From the NCBI RefSeq assembly GCF_030652235.1, contig NZ_JAUSBA010000045.1:124001-188000 (forward strand): 64,000 bases of DNA, read 5' to 3'. This DNA comes from Cypionkella sp. Lineage in GTDB: Bacteria > Pseudomonadota > Alphaproteobacteria > Rhodobacterales > Rhodobacteraceae. Position numbers and translations under genes: made by a program. Positions 34,940-44,541 of this stretch are shown here, piece after piece; position 1 is the first letter of the stretch; each line of letters begins with the position of its first letter. The notes beneath the pieces are model-generated. The model was not told the origin of the DNA. It ran no database searches and was given only the letters and a program-made list of their open reading frames with translations.

Positions 34940-35461
34940 TCACTCGCCCTTGTTGCGCGGTGGGGCCGAGGGGGTGCGCGCACCGGCTGCCCGCCAACGT
35001 GCCAGTTCGGCATGCTGGTCCAGCGACTGTTTGGCATAGGCTTTGTAATAGACGTTCAGGTTGAACAGGCGCTCTAACGGGCGGCCATTGTTCTTCTTGC
35101 GGAATTCCAGATCTTCAGAGGCCAGCGTGGCGCGGATACCGGGGGTCACGCCCTGCCGGGTGGCATAGTTGTACAGCCCCGCATCGCTGACGCCGTTGGT
35201 GGCGGGGGGGGTGCCGCCCAAAGCGGTGATGGCGTCGCCCTGCGGGTTCGGATCTGTCAGGTTGGCACCGCCCGGCGTGGGGGCGGGCAGGTCGGCAAGC
35301 GAGATCGGCAGATCCAACGCCTTCGGCGGCAGAATTGCGAATTCATCCGGGCCGTTGCTGTCAGACCGCAGGTTCATCAGATCGGGCGCTTTGTCGCTGC
35401 AGGCCGCAAGCGCCAACAACGCTGCGCCCGCGAACGCGAGAACCACCTTTGCTGATCGCAT
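34940..35461 (-). CDS. DUF3035 outer-membrane lipoprotein (173 aa)
   Basis: Lipoprotein with signal VVLAFAGAALLALAAC and lipidated cysteine in LAAC-SD. The mature chain begins with the typical APDLMNLRSDSNGPDEFAILPPK of this alphaproteobacterial family (proline-rich, little secondary structure). DUF3035 has been linked to the beta-barrel assembly complex (BamF) in related bacteria; that role is family knowledge. Start 35461 has GGAGG 7 nt upstream. It lies between lspA, the signal peptidase for lipoproteins, and the M16 pair. Confidence 0.88.
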   Translation of the reverse strand: MRSAKVVLAFAGAALLALAACSDKAPDLMNLRSDSNGPDEFAILPPKALDLPISLADLPAPTPGGANLTDPNPQGDAITALGGTPPATNGVSDAGLYNYATRQGVTPGIRATLASEDLEFRKKNNGRPLERLFNLNVYYKAYAKQSLDQHAELARWRAAGARTPSAPPRNKGE

Positions 35462-35517
35462 ATTGCTGCCTCCACCAAGCCTTACCATCGTCGTCTTAGC
35501 CTATGATCCCGCCCGCG

Positions 35518-36015
35518 TCACGGGGTCTTTCGCCGCTTGACGCGCGCGGGCTTGGTGGATTTGCCGCCAAACACCACCAAACCCAAGGCACCTGCAAAGA
35601 TTGCGATATCGGCGACGTTGAACGAATAGGGGTTTTCATACCCGCAGCACGACATCGTCAGAAAATCCGCGACATAACCGTAAGCGATGCGGTCCACCAC
35701 ATTGCCCAAAGCGCCACCGATCAGCAGCCCGCCCGAGATCATTGCCCATTTGCCGGGGCGTTCGCGCCGCAACCAGATCAGCACCCAAGCCGAGATGGCT
35801 ATGGCCACCGCGATCAGCACCCAGCGCATGAGATCAGCGCTGTTGGCGAACAGGCCAAAGTTGACGCCGCGATTCTCGGCCCAGCGGAAATTGAGCAGCG
35901 GATCAAGCACTTCGATCTCGCCACGCTCGCGGATCGACAGCAGGCGGATGACGCCGAGTTTGCTCAGCTGATCCAGCAGAAACACGACAATCGCGGTGAG
36001 GGAAAGTGCGCGCAT
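35518..36015 (-). CDS. lspA: Lipoprotein signal peptidase II (165 aa)
   Basis: Inner-membrane aspartyl protease that cleaves prolipoproteins. Four hydrophobic helices are visible. Conserved boxes are LDQLSK, NFRWAENRGVNFGLF, GALGNVVDR (first aspartate) and SFNVADIAIFAG (second aspartate). Start 36015 (MRALSLT) directly follows the purH stop; a longer reading would overlap purH by 60 bp. The C-terminus has a short basic tail. Confidence 0.96.
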   Translation of the reverse strand: MRALSLTAIVVFLLDQLSKLGVIRLLSIRERGEIEVLDPLLNFRWAENRGVNFGLFANSADLMRWVLIAVAIAISAWVLIWLRRERPGKWAMISGGLLIGGALGNVVDRIAYGYVADFLTMSCCGYENPYSFNVADIAIFAGALGLVVFGGKSTKPARVKRRKTP

Positions 36016-36016
36016 C

Positions 36017-37603
36017 CTAGTGCCGGAAATGCCGCTGATCGGTGAACACCATGGCAAGGCCCGCTGCATCGGCTGCCGCAATCACCTCATCATCGCGCAT
36101 CGAGCCGCCGGGTTGGATGATCGCCGTAGCGCCTGCTTCCGCCGCAGCCAACAGCCCATCGGCGAACGGGAAGAACGCATCCGACGCCACAACCGACCCC
36201 ACCGTGGGGCTTTGGCTTAGGCTCAAAACGTCGGCCATATCACCGGCTTTGCGCGCCGCGATACGGGTCGAATCAATCCGGCTCATCTGGCCTGCCCCCA
36301 CACCCACGGTCGCGCCATCCTTCACATAGACGATGGCGTTCGATTTCACATGCTTGGCAACTTTCCATGCAAACAACAGGTCCGCAAGCTCTGCCTCGGT
36401 CGGTGCGCGTTTGGTGACCACTTTCAGATCGGCAGCGGTGATGCTGTCCACATCGCGGTCCTGCACAAGAAACCCGCCCGCAACCTGCTTGAAAGCCAAA
36501 GATTTCTCGGCAGGGTCCGGCAGGCCCTTGGTGGTCAACAGCCGCAGGTTTTTCTTGGCCGCAAAGATCGCCTTGGCTTCATCTGACGCCCCCGGCGCAA
36601 TCACCACTTCGGTGAAAATCTTCACGATCTCCTCGGCGGTTTCGGCATCCAGTGGCTGGTTCAACGCGACAATACCACCAAAAGCACTGGTCTGATCGCA
36701 GGCATAAGCGCGCAAGTAAGCCTCTTTCAGCGACGCCGCCTTACCCACCCCGCACGGGTTCGCATGCTTGATAATCGCACAAGCCGGGCCCGCCCCCGCA
36801 AACTCTGCCACCAGTTCAAACGCCGCGTCGGTGTCGTTGATGTTGTTGTAAGACAGTTCCTTGCCCTGCCATTGCTTTGCGGTCGCCACACCTTCGCGCT
36901 TCGATCCATCGGTATAAAACGCCGCCGCCTGATGCGGATTCTCGCCATAGCGCAAGCCCTGTGCCAGCACACCCCCGAAGGATTTAGAGCGCGTGAACGG
37001 CTGATTGAACTGCCCCGACAACCAGCCCGCAACAGCAGTATCATAGGCAGCAGTGCGGGAATAAGCCGCCAGCGCCAGCTTTTGACGGAAGGCCAAAGTG
37101 GTCGCGCCATCATGCGCCTTCATCTGATCAATCAAACCCGCATAATCGGCAGGATCGGTCACAACCGTGACAAAGCGGTGGTTCTTTGACGCCGCCCTGA
37201 TCATCGCAGGCCCGCCGATGTCGATATTCTCGATGCAGGTGTCATGATCGGCGCCTTTGGCGACGGTTTCCTCAAACGGGTAAAGATTGACGATCAGCAG
37301 ATCAATCGGCTCAATGCCATGCGCCGCCATCGCCAGCAAATGCTCATCATCGTCGCGCAGCGCCAGCAAAGCGCCATGCACATTCGGGTGCAGGGTCTTG
37401 ACCCGGCCATCCATCATCTCGGGGAAACCCGTCACATCAGACACATCGCGCACTTTCAGCCCTGCGGTCCGCAACATGCCGCTGGTGCCGCCGGTAGAGA
37501 TCAACTCCACCCCTTGTGCGGCCAACGCGCGGGCAAGGTCCAACAATCCAGATTTATCGGATACGGAAATCAGCGCGCGGCCAATGGGAACAAGATTGGT
37601 CAT
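36017..37603 (-). CDS. purH: Bifunctional AICAR formyltransferase / IMP cyclohydrolase (528 aa)
   Basis: Catalyses the last two steps of IMP synthesis. The N-terminal MGS-like cyclohydrolase domain has [11 protein letters not shown] and STGGTSGML. The C-terminal transformylase domain has [34 protein letters not shown] and the DAFFPFADG end motif. Length and order are standard. lspA follows immediately. Confidence 0.98.
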   Translation of the reverse strand: MTNLVPIGRALISVSDKSGLLDLARALAAQGVELISTGGTSGMLRTAGLKVRDVSDVTGFPEMMDGRVKTLHPNVHGALLALRDDDEHLLAMAAHGIEPIDLLIVNLYPFEETVAKGADHDTCIENIDIGGPAMIRAASKNHRFVTVVTDPADYAGLIDQMKAHDGATTLAFRQKLALAAYSRTAAYDTAVAGWLSGQFNQPFTRSKSFGGVLAQGLRYGENPHQAAAFYTDGSKREGVATAKQWQGKELSYNNINDTDAAFELVAEFAGAGPACAIIKHANPCGVGKAASLKEAYLRAYACDQTSAFGGIVALNQPLDAETAEEIVKIFTEVVIAPGASDEAKAIFAAKKNLRLLTTKGLPDPAEKSLAFKQVAGGFLVQDRDVDSITAADLKVVTKRAPTEAELADLLFAWKVAKHVKSNAIVYVKDGATVGVGAGQMSRIDSTRIAARKAGDMADVLSLSQSPTVGSVVASDAFFPFADGLLAAAEAGATAIIQPGGSMRDDEVIAAADAAGLAMVFTDQRHFRH

Positions 37604-37618
37604 GTCAGCCCTTTCAAG

Positions 37619-39358
37619 TCAGATCGGAACCGGCATCTCGTCGCGGTCCAGATCCCGGATGGCCAGCGGAGTATCCTGTGCTTTCGCCAAGGTCCAGCCG
37701 ATCTGCGTCTCTAACTCCGTCGCGCGGGCCGAAAGGACGATCTGCCGCGTCAGACGCGGTTTCAGACGACCCTTTTCCAGAAAAACCGAAGGCTCCAGCG
37801 TCAAAGTCGCGATACCATCATGTCGGAACACCCAAATTTCGCCGCTTTTTAAGGCAAGGGAAACCGCCGCCCCACCCATATCCAGCGCCGCATCGACATC
37901 CGGGTGCAAATGGAATCGCACGGCAAAGCCCGCGCCCTGCAGTTGCGCTTCATTCATCAGCCGCTCAAACCGGGCGCGCTCGGCCTGCGTACGGGCAGTC
38001 AGCGCATCAAGTCCCGACAACTTCCGCCCGTTCGTCGTCAGCAACAATTCGCGCGAATGCGTCAACCCGTGCGTGGCCGACCAGCCCGAATGCGCCATAT
38101 ATAGGTGCAGGCCATCGGACATCTGGCCCTGACGCAGCGACGTGACCTGCGCGCGCTCCACCAAAGCATCCTGCCCAAACGCCAGCCTCGGCCCCGGCTT
38201 CAAGCGGCTTGAAGAATAGCCCTCCACCGCCAAAGTCGCATGCGACGCCGTGGCCCGCCCCGCCTGCCGCCACTCCGCTCCAAACGGCGCACCTGATCCA
38301 CAGTTGACGATCACCGGACGCCGCCCCGAAGTCAGCTCAAACGCCGCAGTCGAGGCATGCGCCCAGATCCCCGCCGCCCCCCCCGGCGGGCGCGCCGCAT
38401 CCACAATCACCGTGGTGCGCGCTTCCGCCAACCGCGCAAACCCCATGGCCAAACCAAGCCCCACACTCGGCCCCGGCTTTACCCCGGTTGCCGCCAGCGC
38501 CAGATCCAGCCGCCCCTCCATCCCGCGCCCGCCGCCATGAAACCGCGCCAGCCCACCATCGGCATGCCGCAATGCCCGCAATGACGGCGCAATCCGCTCC
38601 AACGCCGCGACCAAAGCAGGCGGAGGCGTATGCCCGGCTTCCGACAACGCCTGCTCGGCCCAAGTCAGCAGCGTGAACACCTCCAGCAACTCCTCAGGGT
38701 TCCGCGTTGGAATCCCGCCCATTGCGTCAATCTCGCGGCCACATTCCAGCGCCAGCGCCGCCACCGCAGGCCGCACCCGCGCCTCCATCCCGGTCAGCGC
38801 CAACCCGGCATAGATCAGCCCGGTCAGCGCCTCAAACCGCGGCAACCCCGGTGCCGAATAGGCCCAGCGCCGCGACAAAAACACCACCTGCGCCGACAGA
38901 CTGCGATAATACGCCTCTGATTGTGCCCGATCCCGCCCCTGCAACAACAGCAGCGCATGGTTGATCCAGCGGATCAGCCGCCGACCCGTCAGATCCGGCG
39001 TCCACCCCGGCCCCTGACCCCGACCAAACCGCGTGATCCAGCCCCAAGTCCAGTCCTGTGCGCGGGTTCGGGCGGCGAAATCGCCCAAGGCTGCCAGATC
39101 ATCCAGCCACAAAAACCCGTGCGTCTCGGCAGGTGCCCCCGGATCATCCAGCGCTACATCCCAAATCGAGGCCCCCGGCGCTGCCACCAACTGCCCGGCA
39201 AACTGGAAATTCCCCGCCACCAACTGCCGCCCGCGCGCGTAAAGCCCGATCGAGCGCGGCTCTGGCTGCGACACAAACCCGGTCGCAGCTTGGGCCCGCA
39301 ACGCGCGCCACATCGCCAGCCGATTGCCAAGCCTTGCCCTGCCGGGGGTGCGTTTCAT
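37619..39358 (-). CDS. Heparinase II/III-like family protein (579 aa)
   Basis: Resembles alphaproteobacterial heparinase II/III-like proteins. The N-terminal half is an alpha/alpha-toroid-type region (WDVALDDPGAPAETHGFLWLDDLAAL). The C-terminal half is the beta-rich heparinase II/III region with RPVIVNCGSG, SHATLAVEGYSSSRL and VRFHLHPDVDA. No signal peptide is seen, so it may act in the cytoplasm. Start 39358 (MKRTPG) is preferred over 39436. It is commonly found just after purH in related genomes, but the substrate is unknown. Confidence 0.88.
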   Translation of the reverse strand: MKRTPGRARLGNRLAMWRALRAQAATGFVSQPEPRSIGLYARGRQLVAGNFQFAGQLVAAPGASIWDVALDDPGAPAETHGFLWLDDLAALGDFAARTRAQDWTWGWITRFGRGQGPGWTPDLTGRRLIRWINHALLLLQGRDRAQSEAYYRSLSAQVVFLSRRWAYSAPGLPRFEALTGLIYAGLALTGMEARVRPAVAALALECGREIDAMGGIPTRNPEELLEVFTLLTWAEQALSEAGHTPPPALVAALERIAPSLRALRHADGGLARFHGGGRGMEGRLDLALAATGVKPGPSVGLGLAMGFARLAEARTTVIVDAARPPGGAAGIWAHASTAAFELTSGRRPVIVNCGSGAPFGAEWRQAGRATASHATLAVEGYSSSRLKPGPRLAFGQDALVERAQVTSLRQGQMSDGLHLYMAHSGWSATHGLTHSRELLLTTNGRKLSGLDALTARTQAERARFERLMNEAQLQGAGFAVRFHLHPDVDAALDMGGAAVSLALKSGEIWVFRHDGIATLTLEPSVFLEKGRLKPRLTRQIVLSARATELETQIGWTLAKAQDTPLAIRDLDRDEMPVPI

Positions 39359-39448
39359 ACTGTTCCTGTAACCTGCCAGCCCGCTTATACGCGGATCATA
39401 GGCAGCCAGCATAGCGCCGCCCGGCCAATATGTCACCCGCCCCGGCGA

Positions 39449-39579
39449 TTGCTCTTTCTGAAATACTCCCCGCGGAGCGTTCAGCCGCCGATGCCAGCCA
39501 AAGGCCGGGCATCACGCCCGGCCCGCCAACCCGCGCCAAAGCCGCCGAGCGGGGGCTCGATGCCCCCCAAGGCGGCACC
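39449..39579. repeat. Dispersed intergenic repeat, copy 2 (3' of saccharopine dehydrogenase)
   Basis: Carries one arm of the copy-1 inverted repeat (TTGCTCTTTCTGAAATACTC, then CCCGCGGAGCGT; 39449-39480). A GGCCGGGC/GCCCGGCC hairpin follows (39502-39522), then the terminal hairpin with outer GCCGCC/GGCGGC and inner GGGGGC-TCGAT-GCCCCC. As in copy 1 it ends a few bases before the stop codon of a - strand gene. Confidence 0.72.
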
Positions 39580-39589
39580 GCCTATCAGG

Positions 39590-40726
39590 TCAGTGCTGCA
39601 CCCGCTCCATATACTGCGCCAACCCGCGCACCTGACCCAACCAGCCGTCCAGCAATTTTGGATCATGTGGCGCACCATGCACGCCCACCGCAATCTCGCG
39701 CTTCATCACCGATTCCACCGCGAAAGACACCGGGGTCGACACCAGCCGCGCCATAGCAGAACCCCGTGCATCGCCCCAGGCATCCATCGCCCAGGTCTCA
39801 TGGAACACCGGGCGACCATCGCGCTCGGCCTTCAGCGACACGAACAAGATCACCCGATCCGGCTCGCCCGGCGCGTAGGAGTTCTCGGCGACAAACTGCG
39901 CCGCCATCTCGGCCAACCGCGCATCACCCGACGGGCCTTCCAGCGTTTCAATTTCGCGGAACACCGGGGTCCACGCGTCCTGCCAGCCGTTCAAGCGGAT
40001 GGTGCCACGCACAAAATCCTTGACCTTCCAGTCGGGATCAAACCGGTAATCTTCCATGAACGGATAGCTGTCGCGGTTGGGATACACCTCAAAGCTTTCC
40101 GGCACCGGCAGCGGCGCGTCATACTTGGTGATCGCATCCCAAGGCCGGTTGACCCGCAACTCGCTGAAATTCCGCAGGCTGCGCGACGGCGAACGCAACG
40201 CCTTCAACACTCCCAGCGGAGCCCAGGAAAACTTATAGCGGAACGGGTTCGGAATCTTCGGCACACCGCCGCAATAGCTGGTGAAAGACAGCACGTTATC
40301 AACGTGATAGGCTTTTGAAGCCCGATAGCGCGCCACCAGATCATGCGCCATCAAATGGTCAATGCCGGGGTCTAAGCCCACCTCATTGACCGAGACCAAA
40401 CCCGCATCGCGGAACGCCTGATCCAACGCCTTCATCTCGGGGGCGATGTAGGACGACGACACAAAATGCGCGCCTTTATCCAGACAAGTCTGCGCAATCG
40501 CCACATGCTGATCGGCGGGCAGCATCGAAATCGCAATATCGCCCGGCTGCAAAGCGCTCGCCAAAGCCTCTAGCGAATAGGCGCGAATATCCGCGCCCAG
40601 ATCGCCCACCGCCTCCTGCGCCTTCTCAACGGTGCGGTTCCACACCACAACCTGATGGCCATTCTCAATCAGCCGCCGCAGACCCGGAGCCGAGGACAAC
40701 CCCGTACCGCACCAATGAATCGTCAT
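39590..40726 (-). CDS. Saccharopine dehydrogenase family protein, LYS9-like (378 aa)
   Basis: NAD(P)-dependent enzyme of the saccharopine dehydrogenase/carboxynorspermidine dehydrogenase family. The N-terminus reads MTIHWCGTGLSSAPGLRRL, a variant nucleotide-binding loop. The substrate domain has VNEVGLDPGIDHLMAHDL and FTSYCGGVPKIPNPFRYKFSW, both diagnostic of saccharopine reductases. It follows a LYS1-like gene by 13 bp. Together they suggest lysine breakdown or synthesis through saccharopine; the direction cannot be told from sequence. Confidence 0.9.
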   Translation of the reverse strand: MTIHWCGTGLSSAPGLRRLIENGHQVVVWNRTVEKAQEAVGDLGADIRAYSLEALASALQPGDIAISMLPADQHVAIAQTCLDKGAHFVSSSYIAPEMKALDQAFRDAGLVSVNEVGLDPGIDHLMAHDLVARYRASKAYHVDNVLSFTSYCGGVPKIPNPFRYKFSWAPLGVLKALRSPSRSLRNFSELRVNRPWDAITKYDAPLPVPESFEVYPNRDSYPFMEDYRFDPDWKVKDFVRGTIRLNGWQDAWTPVFREIETLEGPSGDARLAEMAAQFVAENSYAPGEPDRVILFVSLKAERDGRPVFHETWAMDAWGDARGSAMARLVSTPVSFAVESVMKREIAVGVHGAPHDPKLLDGWLGQVRGLAQYMERVQH

Positions 40727-40739
40727 ATTCGCACTCTCC

Positions 40740-41792
40740 CTAAAGGCCCGCCGAATGACGGATATATTCCGCCTCAGCCCGACCCCAAACCCCAGAATTC
40801 AGATCACCCAATGTCGCCAAAGAAGCCAACAATTGTGCCGCATAATCTTCGCTGCTTTCCACCGGCAACAGCGATGGCAGGTTGTCAATCGCTGTGACAT
40901 CCAGCACCGGATGCTCCGCCACCCGCAACGCCGGCGCATCCCATTCCGTCACCCGGTCATAAACCTTGATCGGTGAGAAATCTGATGTCGGATCGCAGGC
41001 AATATCGCCAATCACCGTCAGTTTTCGCGCGGTATCCTGCTTGGCCGAGGCGGGCACAAACACCGGGCAACCGGGCCGCGCAAGGATGCAGTTCAGGAAA
41101 ATCTCGTGCTGCAAAATTTGCGGAAACGGCCCGCCGCTGGCGGTTTCCGCCTGATCCCATTGCGTCACCGCCACCCCCAGCGCCGCACATAGGTCCGACG
41201 CCCCGGTGCCGACCCGACCCAGCGCCCCGATCACGATGGCTTTCGGTCGGTTGAAGCCCGCCAGTTCCGCCTCTAAATCCGCCAGCAACGCCGCCTTGCC
41301 GGGATACTTCGCCACCGGCCCCGCTATGCCGCCGCGCTGCTGCGCCGCCCAGCATTTCAGACTGACAGCAGCCCCCGCATATCCCGCCCAATAGCCAAAC
41401 GCCGCCACCCGGCGACCGTCTGCGCCCACCAGATACTCCAGATCATACAAAGTGCCACCGCCCGCCTTGAAGCGTTTCAGCAACACCTGCCCGGCAGGCT
41501 GGCCCTTATAGGCATGACCAAACATAATGTGGCGATGGGTCAGCTGCGTGCCATCCTCTGGCAGCTCTTTCAGCCCAAAGATAATCGCATCGGCGGGGGC
41601 TGCTGGCCACAGGTTCTGCGCCGCAATCTCACAGCCCGCCGCCTTGTACCCCTCAATCGCAATGGCGCGGACCGAGCTTTGCTCGACCGTCACCCGGATG
41701 CCTGCCTTGACCAGCGCCGCAGCGCCGTCTGGCGTCAGGCCAACGCGCTCCTCATTCGGACGCTGCTCTGCCCGGACCCAAAGATGCGTCAT
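40740..41792 (-). CDS. Saccharopine dehydrogenase (L-lysine-forming type, LYS1-like, 350 aa)
   Basis: Homologue of fungal LYS1. The N-terminal alanine-dehydrogenase-like domain starts THLWVRAEQRPNEERVGLTP. Then come HIMFGHAYKGQPAG, YDLEYLVGADGRRVAAFGYW, the nucleotide-binding AIVIGALGRVGTGA and ITQWDQAET-like strand ends. Start 41792 (MTHLWV) has GAGGGA upstream; a further ATG at 41813 is possible. It heads the two-gene operon and faces a 19-bp dyad in the divergent intergenic region. Confidence 0.9.
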   Translation of the reverse strand: MTHLWVRAEQRPNEERVGLTPDGAAALVKAGIRVTVEQSSVRAIAIEGYKAAGCEIAAQNLWPAAPADAIIFGLKELPEDGTQLTHRHIMFGHAYKGQPAGQVLLKRFKAGGGTLYDLEYLVGADGRRVAAFGYWAGYAGAAVSLKCWAAQQRGGIAGPVAKYPGKAALLADLEAELAGFNRPKAIVIGALGRVGTGASDLCAALGVAVTQWDQAETASGGPFPQILQHEIFLNCILARPGCPVFVPASAKQDTARKLTVIGDIACDPTSDFSPIKVYDRVTEWDAPALRVAEHPVLDVTAIDNLPSLLPVESSEDYAAQLLASLATLGDLNSGVWGRAEAEYIRHSAGL

Positions 41793-41937
41793 GCCAATCC
41801 CTCGCGCTGTCATCGTTTGGCGGCTGAATACCAGATCAGGGGGCAAGAAACAGGGGGGGCGTGACCGCATGGCCCGAATTTCGCCCAAACTGCGGCAACA
41901 CGCAACGTACTCAGGCCGCACTTCTGTTGTATTTCCT

Positions 41938-41956
41938 TCGATCTGATTCAGATCGA
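41938..41956. promoter_or_regulatory. Perfect 19-bp dyad, candidate operator
   Basis: TCGATCTGATTCAGATCGA is a perfect inverted repeat around one central base. It lies between the divergent LYS1-like gene (start 41792) and the SGNH/GH gene (start 42037). Size and symmetry fit a dimeric repressor or activator site. The regulator is unknown. Confidence 0.5.
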
Positions 41957-42036
41957 CAGAAATCCGCTCTAGTCAACGTGGCAAGGCGGCGGCGTTCCGG
42001 CTATCGTCATCGCAATCCGTTTCAAAGAGGCGCGTC

Positions 42037-44541
42037 ATGTCCCTGTTGTCTTTGCTGACCGATGTGCTGTTCATTGGTCATTCGCTGGTTGGCCCGACGT
42101 TGCCCACCGTGCTGGATGCCACGTTGCGCGCGATGGGCCAGCCCTCGGTGGTGCAGGCGCAGATCATCAACGGCTCATCTCTGGCCTATAACTGGGACAA
42201 TTCCGCCAATGCCGAAGGCGTCGATGCCAAAGCCCGGCTGAAAGCTAAAGCGACCGATGTGCTGATCATGACCGAAGCCCAGCCGCTCAAGGGCCAAATT
42301 CAGTATAACGACACAGCGGGTTACGTCGCAAAATTCGCGGGCCTCGCTTTGGAGGCCAATCCCCACACCCGGCTTTATGTCTATGAAACCTGGCCCAGCC
42401 TGAACTCTGGCCCCGGCAATATCACCAAGGACGATCCCGATGCGGGTATTCCGTGGCGCGAACGCATCGCGCTGGATGTGCCGTTGTGGGAAGGCATCGT
42501 CGCCGATGCGTCAGCCAAGGCGGGGCATGAGGTCAAGCTGCTTCCCGTCGGCCAAGCGATGGGGCATTTGGCCGATGCGATCAAGGCGGGCCGGGTGCCG
42601 GGGGTCAGCGATATCAAACAGATGTTCGTCGATGACATTCACCCCAACGGCAAGGGTTTGTATTTTGTCGCCATGGTGCAGGCGGCAGCTATTGTCGGCA
42701 AAAGCCCCGAAGGCGTGCCTGCCAAAGTCACCCGCGCCTGGACGTCGCGCGATGCGGTGATCACGCAAGAGCAGGCAGAGGTGTTTCAGCGCATCGCATG
42801 GGAGGCCTTGGAGGGCTATGTTCCCGGCCAAATCGCCGCCCAGATCGCGCCTGTGGTGGTGCCTGAACCCACCTCGACCACCACTTCAGACGCCCAGAAC
42901 CCGCCGTTCCCGGCCTTCAAACCGATCACCAACACCCACCTTGCCTTGGGTCTGGCGGGCGTCAACGACTGGTCGGTGCAGCAACCCTTCCTGAACCTGA
43001 TGAAAACCGCGCGGCCTTGGATCGGCCATCTGCCCGACCAGTTCGGCGGCTGGACCGAAGCTGATCTGGCTAAAGCAGGCGCCTTGGGGCCAAACGGCTG
43101 GCCCACCAAAATCCCGCCGGAACTGGCGAAGATTTCCACCCTGATCCTGACCGATTTGCCCGAAGATGCCGCAGGCGTCGCCGGGCGCTACCTGTTGACC
43201 TACCAAGGCAAAGGCACGCTGAAAGTCGAAGGCCGCGCGCAGGTGGTCGAAGAAACCTCCGGCAAAATCCTGTTCGATTACACCCCCGGCGAAGGCCTTG
43301 TTGCCGTCACCCTGCTGGCCTTGGACGCCACCGATCCGATCCACGACATCGTGGTCGTCCGCGCGGCGCGGGCGCAGATGCTGGCGGATGGCGCGATCTT
43401 CAACCCCGATTGGCTGGCCCGCATCCGGGGCGTCAAGGGCATCCGCTTCATGGATTGGATGATGACCAACGATTCCACCTTGGCCGCGGTCAAAGATCGC
43501 CCGAAACCCGAAGACTACTCCTACGCCCGCAACGGTGTGCCGATCGAAGTCATGGTGACACTGGCCAACGAACTGCACGCCGACCCGTGGTTCACCCTGC
43601 CGCATCTGGCCTCGGATGACCTGATCCGCACCTACGCCCAGATCACCCACGACCACCTTGACCCCAGCCTCAAAGCCCAAGTCGAATACTCCAACGAAGT
43701 CTGGAACTGGCAATTCGCCCAAGCCCGCTGGGCCGAAGAACAGGGCATCGCGCGCTGGGGCCAAGATAAAACCTGGGTGCAATTCTACGGTCTGCGCGCG
43801 GCACAAGTGATGGCGATCTGGTCGGATATGTTCAAAGACGCCCCCACCCGCCTGACCCGCATCGTCTCGGTGCAAACCGGCTGGCTGGGGCTGGAAGAGC
43901 AAATTCTCGATGCGCCCTTGGTGGTGGCCGAAGGCTTGCCACCCCCCGCAGCCAGCTTTGACGCCTATGCGATCACCGGCTATTTCAGCGCCGAACTCGG
44001 CGGCGACCAGAAATATACCACCGTAAAGGGCTGGCTGAAACAATCCGCTGATGCCGCCCGCAAAGCCGCGACAGATGCCGGATTGACAGGGACCAAGGCA
44101 GACAGCTATTTCGCCCAACACCGCTATGATCTGGCCGATAAACTGGCGGGCCAAGACCTCCGCGATGGGTCGCTCACCGGTAATCCCGCCAACAGCCTGA
44201 CGCAAGTTTTGGCCGAAACCCTGCCCTATCACGCCGCAATCGCCGCCAACCGGGGGTTGCAACTGATGATGTACGAGGGCGGCAGTCATGTGGTGGGCTA
44301 CGGCGCATTGGTCGATGATGAGGAGTTGACCGCGTTTTTCACCCATTTCAACTTCACCCCCGAAATGGGCGCGCTTTACGCCGAACTGCTGGCAGGCTGG
44401 CAGTTGGTCAGCGACCAGCCGTTCAATGCCTTTGTCGACACCTACCGCCCCGGCAAATGGGGAAGCTGGGGCGCATTGCGGCACTTGGGCGACAACAACC
44501 CGCGCTGGGATGCCTTGGCGAAGGGCTGCATTACGTGTTGA
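42037..44541 (+). CDS. SGNH-hydrolase / glycoside-hydrolase-like fusion protein (834 aa)
   Basis: Two-part protein. Residues 1 to about 235 look like an SGNH/GDSL hydrolase, with the nucleophile block LFIGHSLVG (S16) and the D-x-x-H-like VDDIHPNG (D199, H202). A Pro/Ser/Thr linker follows (about 272-290). The C-terminal 540 residues contain VEYSNEVWNW (E554 as candidate acid/base) and LMMYEGGSH (E747 as candidate nucleophile), the arrangement of clan GH-A glycosidases. No signal peptide is visible. AGAGG precedes the start. The GT2 gene overlaps its stop, which suggests a shared carbohydrate pathway. Specific substrate unknown. Confidence 0.78.
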   Translation: MSLLSLLTDVLFIGHSLVGPTLPTVLDATLRAMGQPSVVQAQIINGSSLAYNWDNSANAEGVDAKARLKAKATDVLIMTEAQPLKGQIQYNDTAGYVAKFAGLALEANPHTRLYVYETWPSLNSGPGNITKDDPDAGIPWRERIALDVPLWEGIVADASAKAGHEVKLLPVGQAMGHLADAIKAGRVPGVSDIKQMFVDDIHPNGKGLYFVAMVQAAAIVGKSPEGVPAKVTRAWTSRDAVITQEQAEVFQRIAWEALEGYVPGQIAAQIAPVVVPEPTSTTTSDAQNPPFPAFKPITNTHLALGLAGVNDWSVQQPFLNLMKTARPWIGHLPDQFGGWTEADLAKAGALGPNGWPTKIPPELAKISTLILTDLPEDAAGVAGRYLLTYQGKGTLKVEGRAQVVEETSGKILFDYTPGEGLVAVTLLALDATDPIHDIVVVRAARAQMLADGAIFNPDWLARIRGVKGIRFMDWMMTNDSTLAAVKDRPKPEDYSYARNGVPIEVMVTLANELHADPWFTLPHLASDDLIRTYAQITHDHLDPSLKAQVEYSNEVWNWQFAQARWAEEQGIARWGQDKTWVQFYGLRAAQVMAIWSDMFKDAPTRLTRIVSVQTGWLGLEEQILDAPLVVAEGLPPPAASFDAYAITGYFSAELGGDQKYTTVKGWLKQSADAARKAATDAGLTGTKADSYFAQHRYDLADKLAGQDLRDGSLTGNPANSLTQVLAETLPYHAAIAANRGLQLMMYEGGSHVVGYGALVDDEELTAFFTHFNFTPEMGALYAELLAGWQLVSDQPFNAFVDTYRPGKWGSWGALRHLGDNNPRWDALAKGCITC

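Noticed and set aside
42886-44484. 532-codon open frame on the - strand
   Set aside because: It is a shadow of the SGNH/GH fusion gene, with the low-complexity composition typical of antisense frames.
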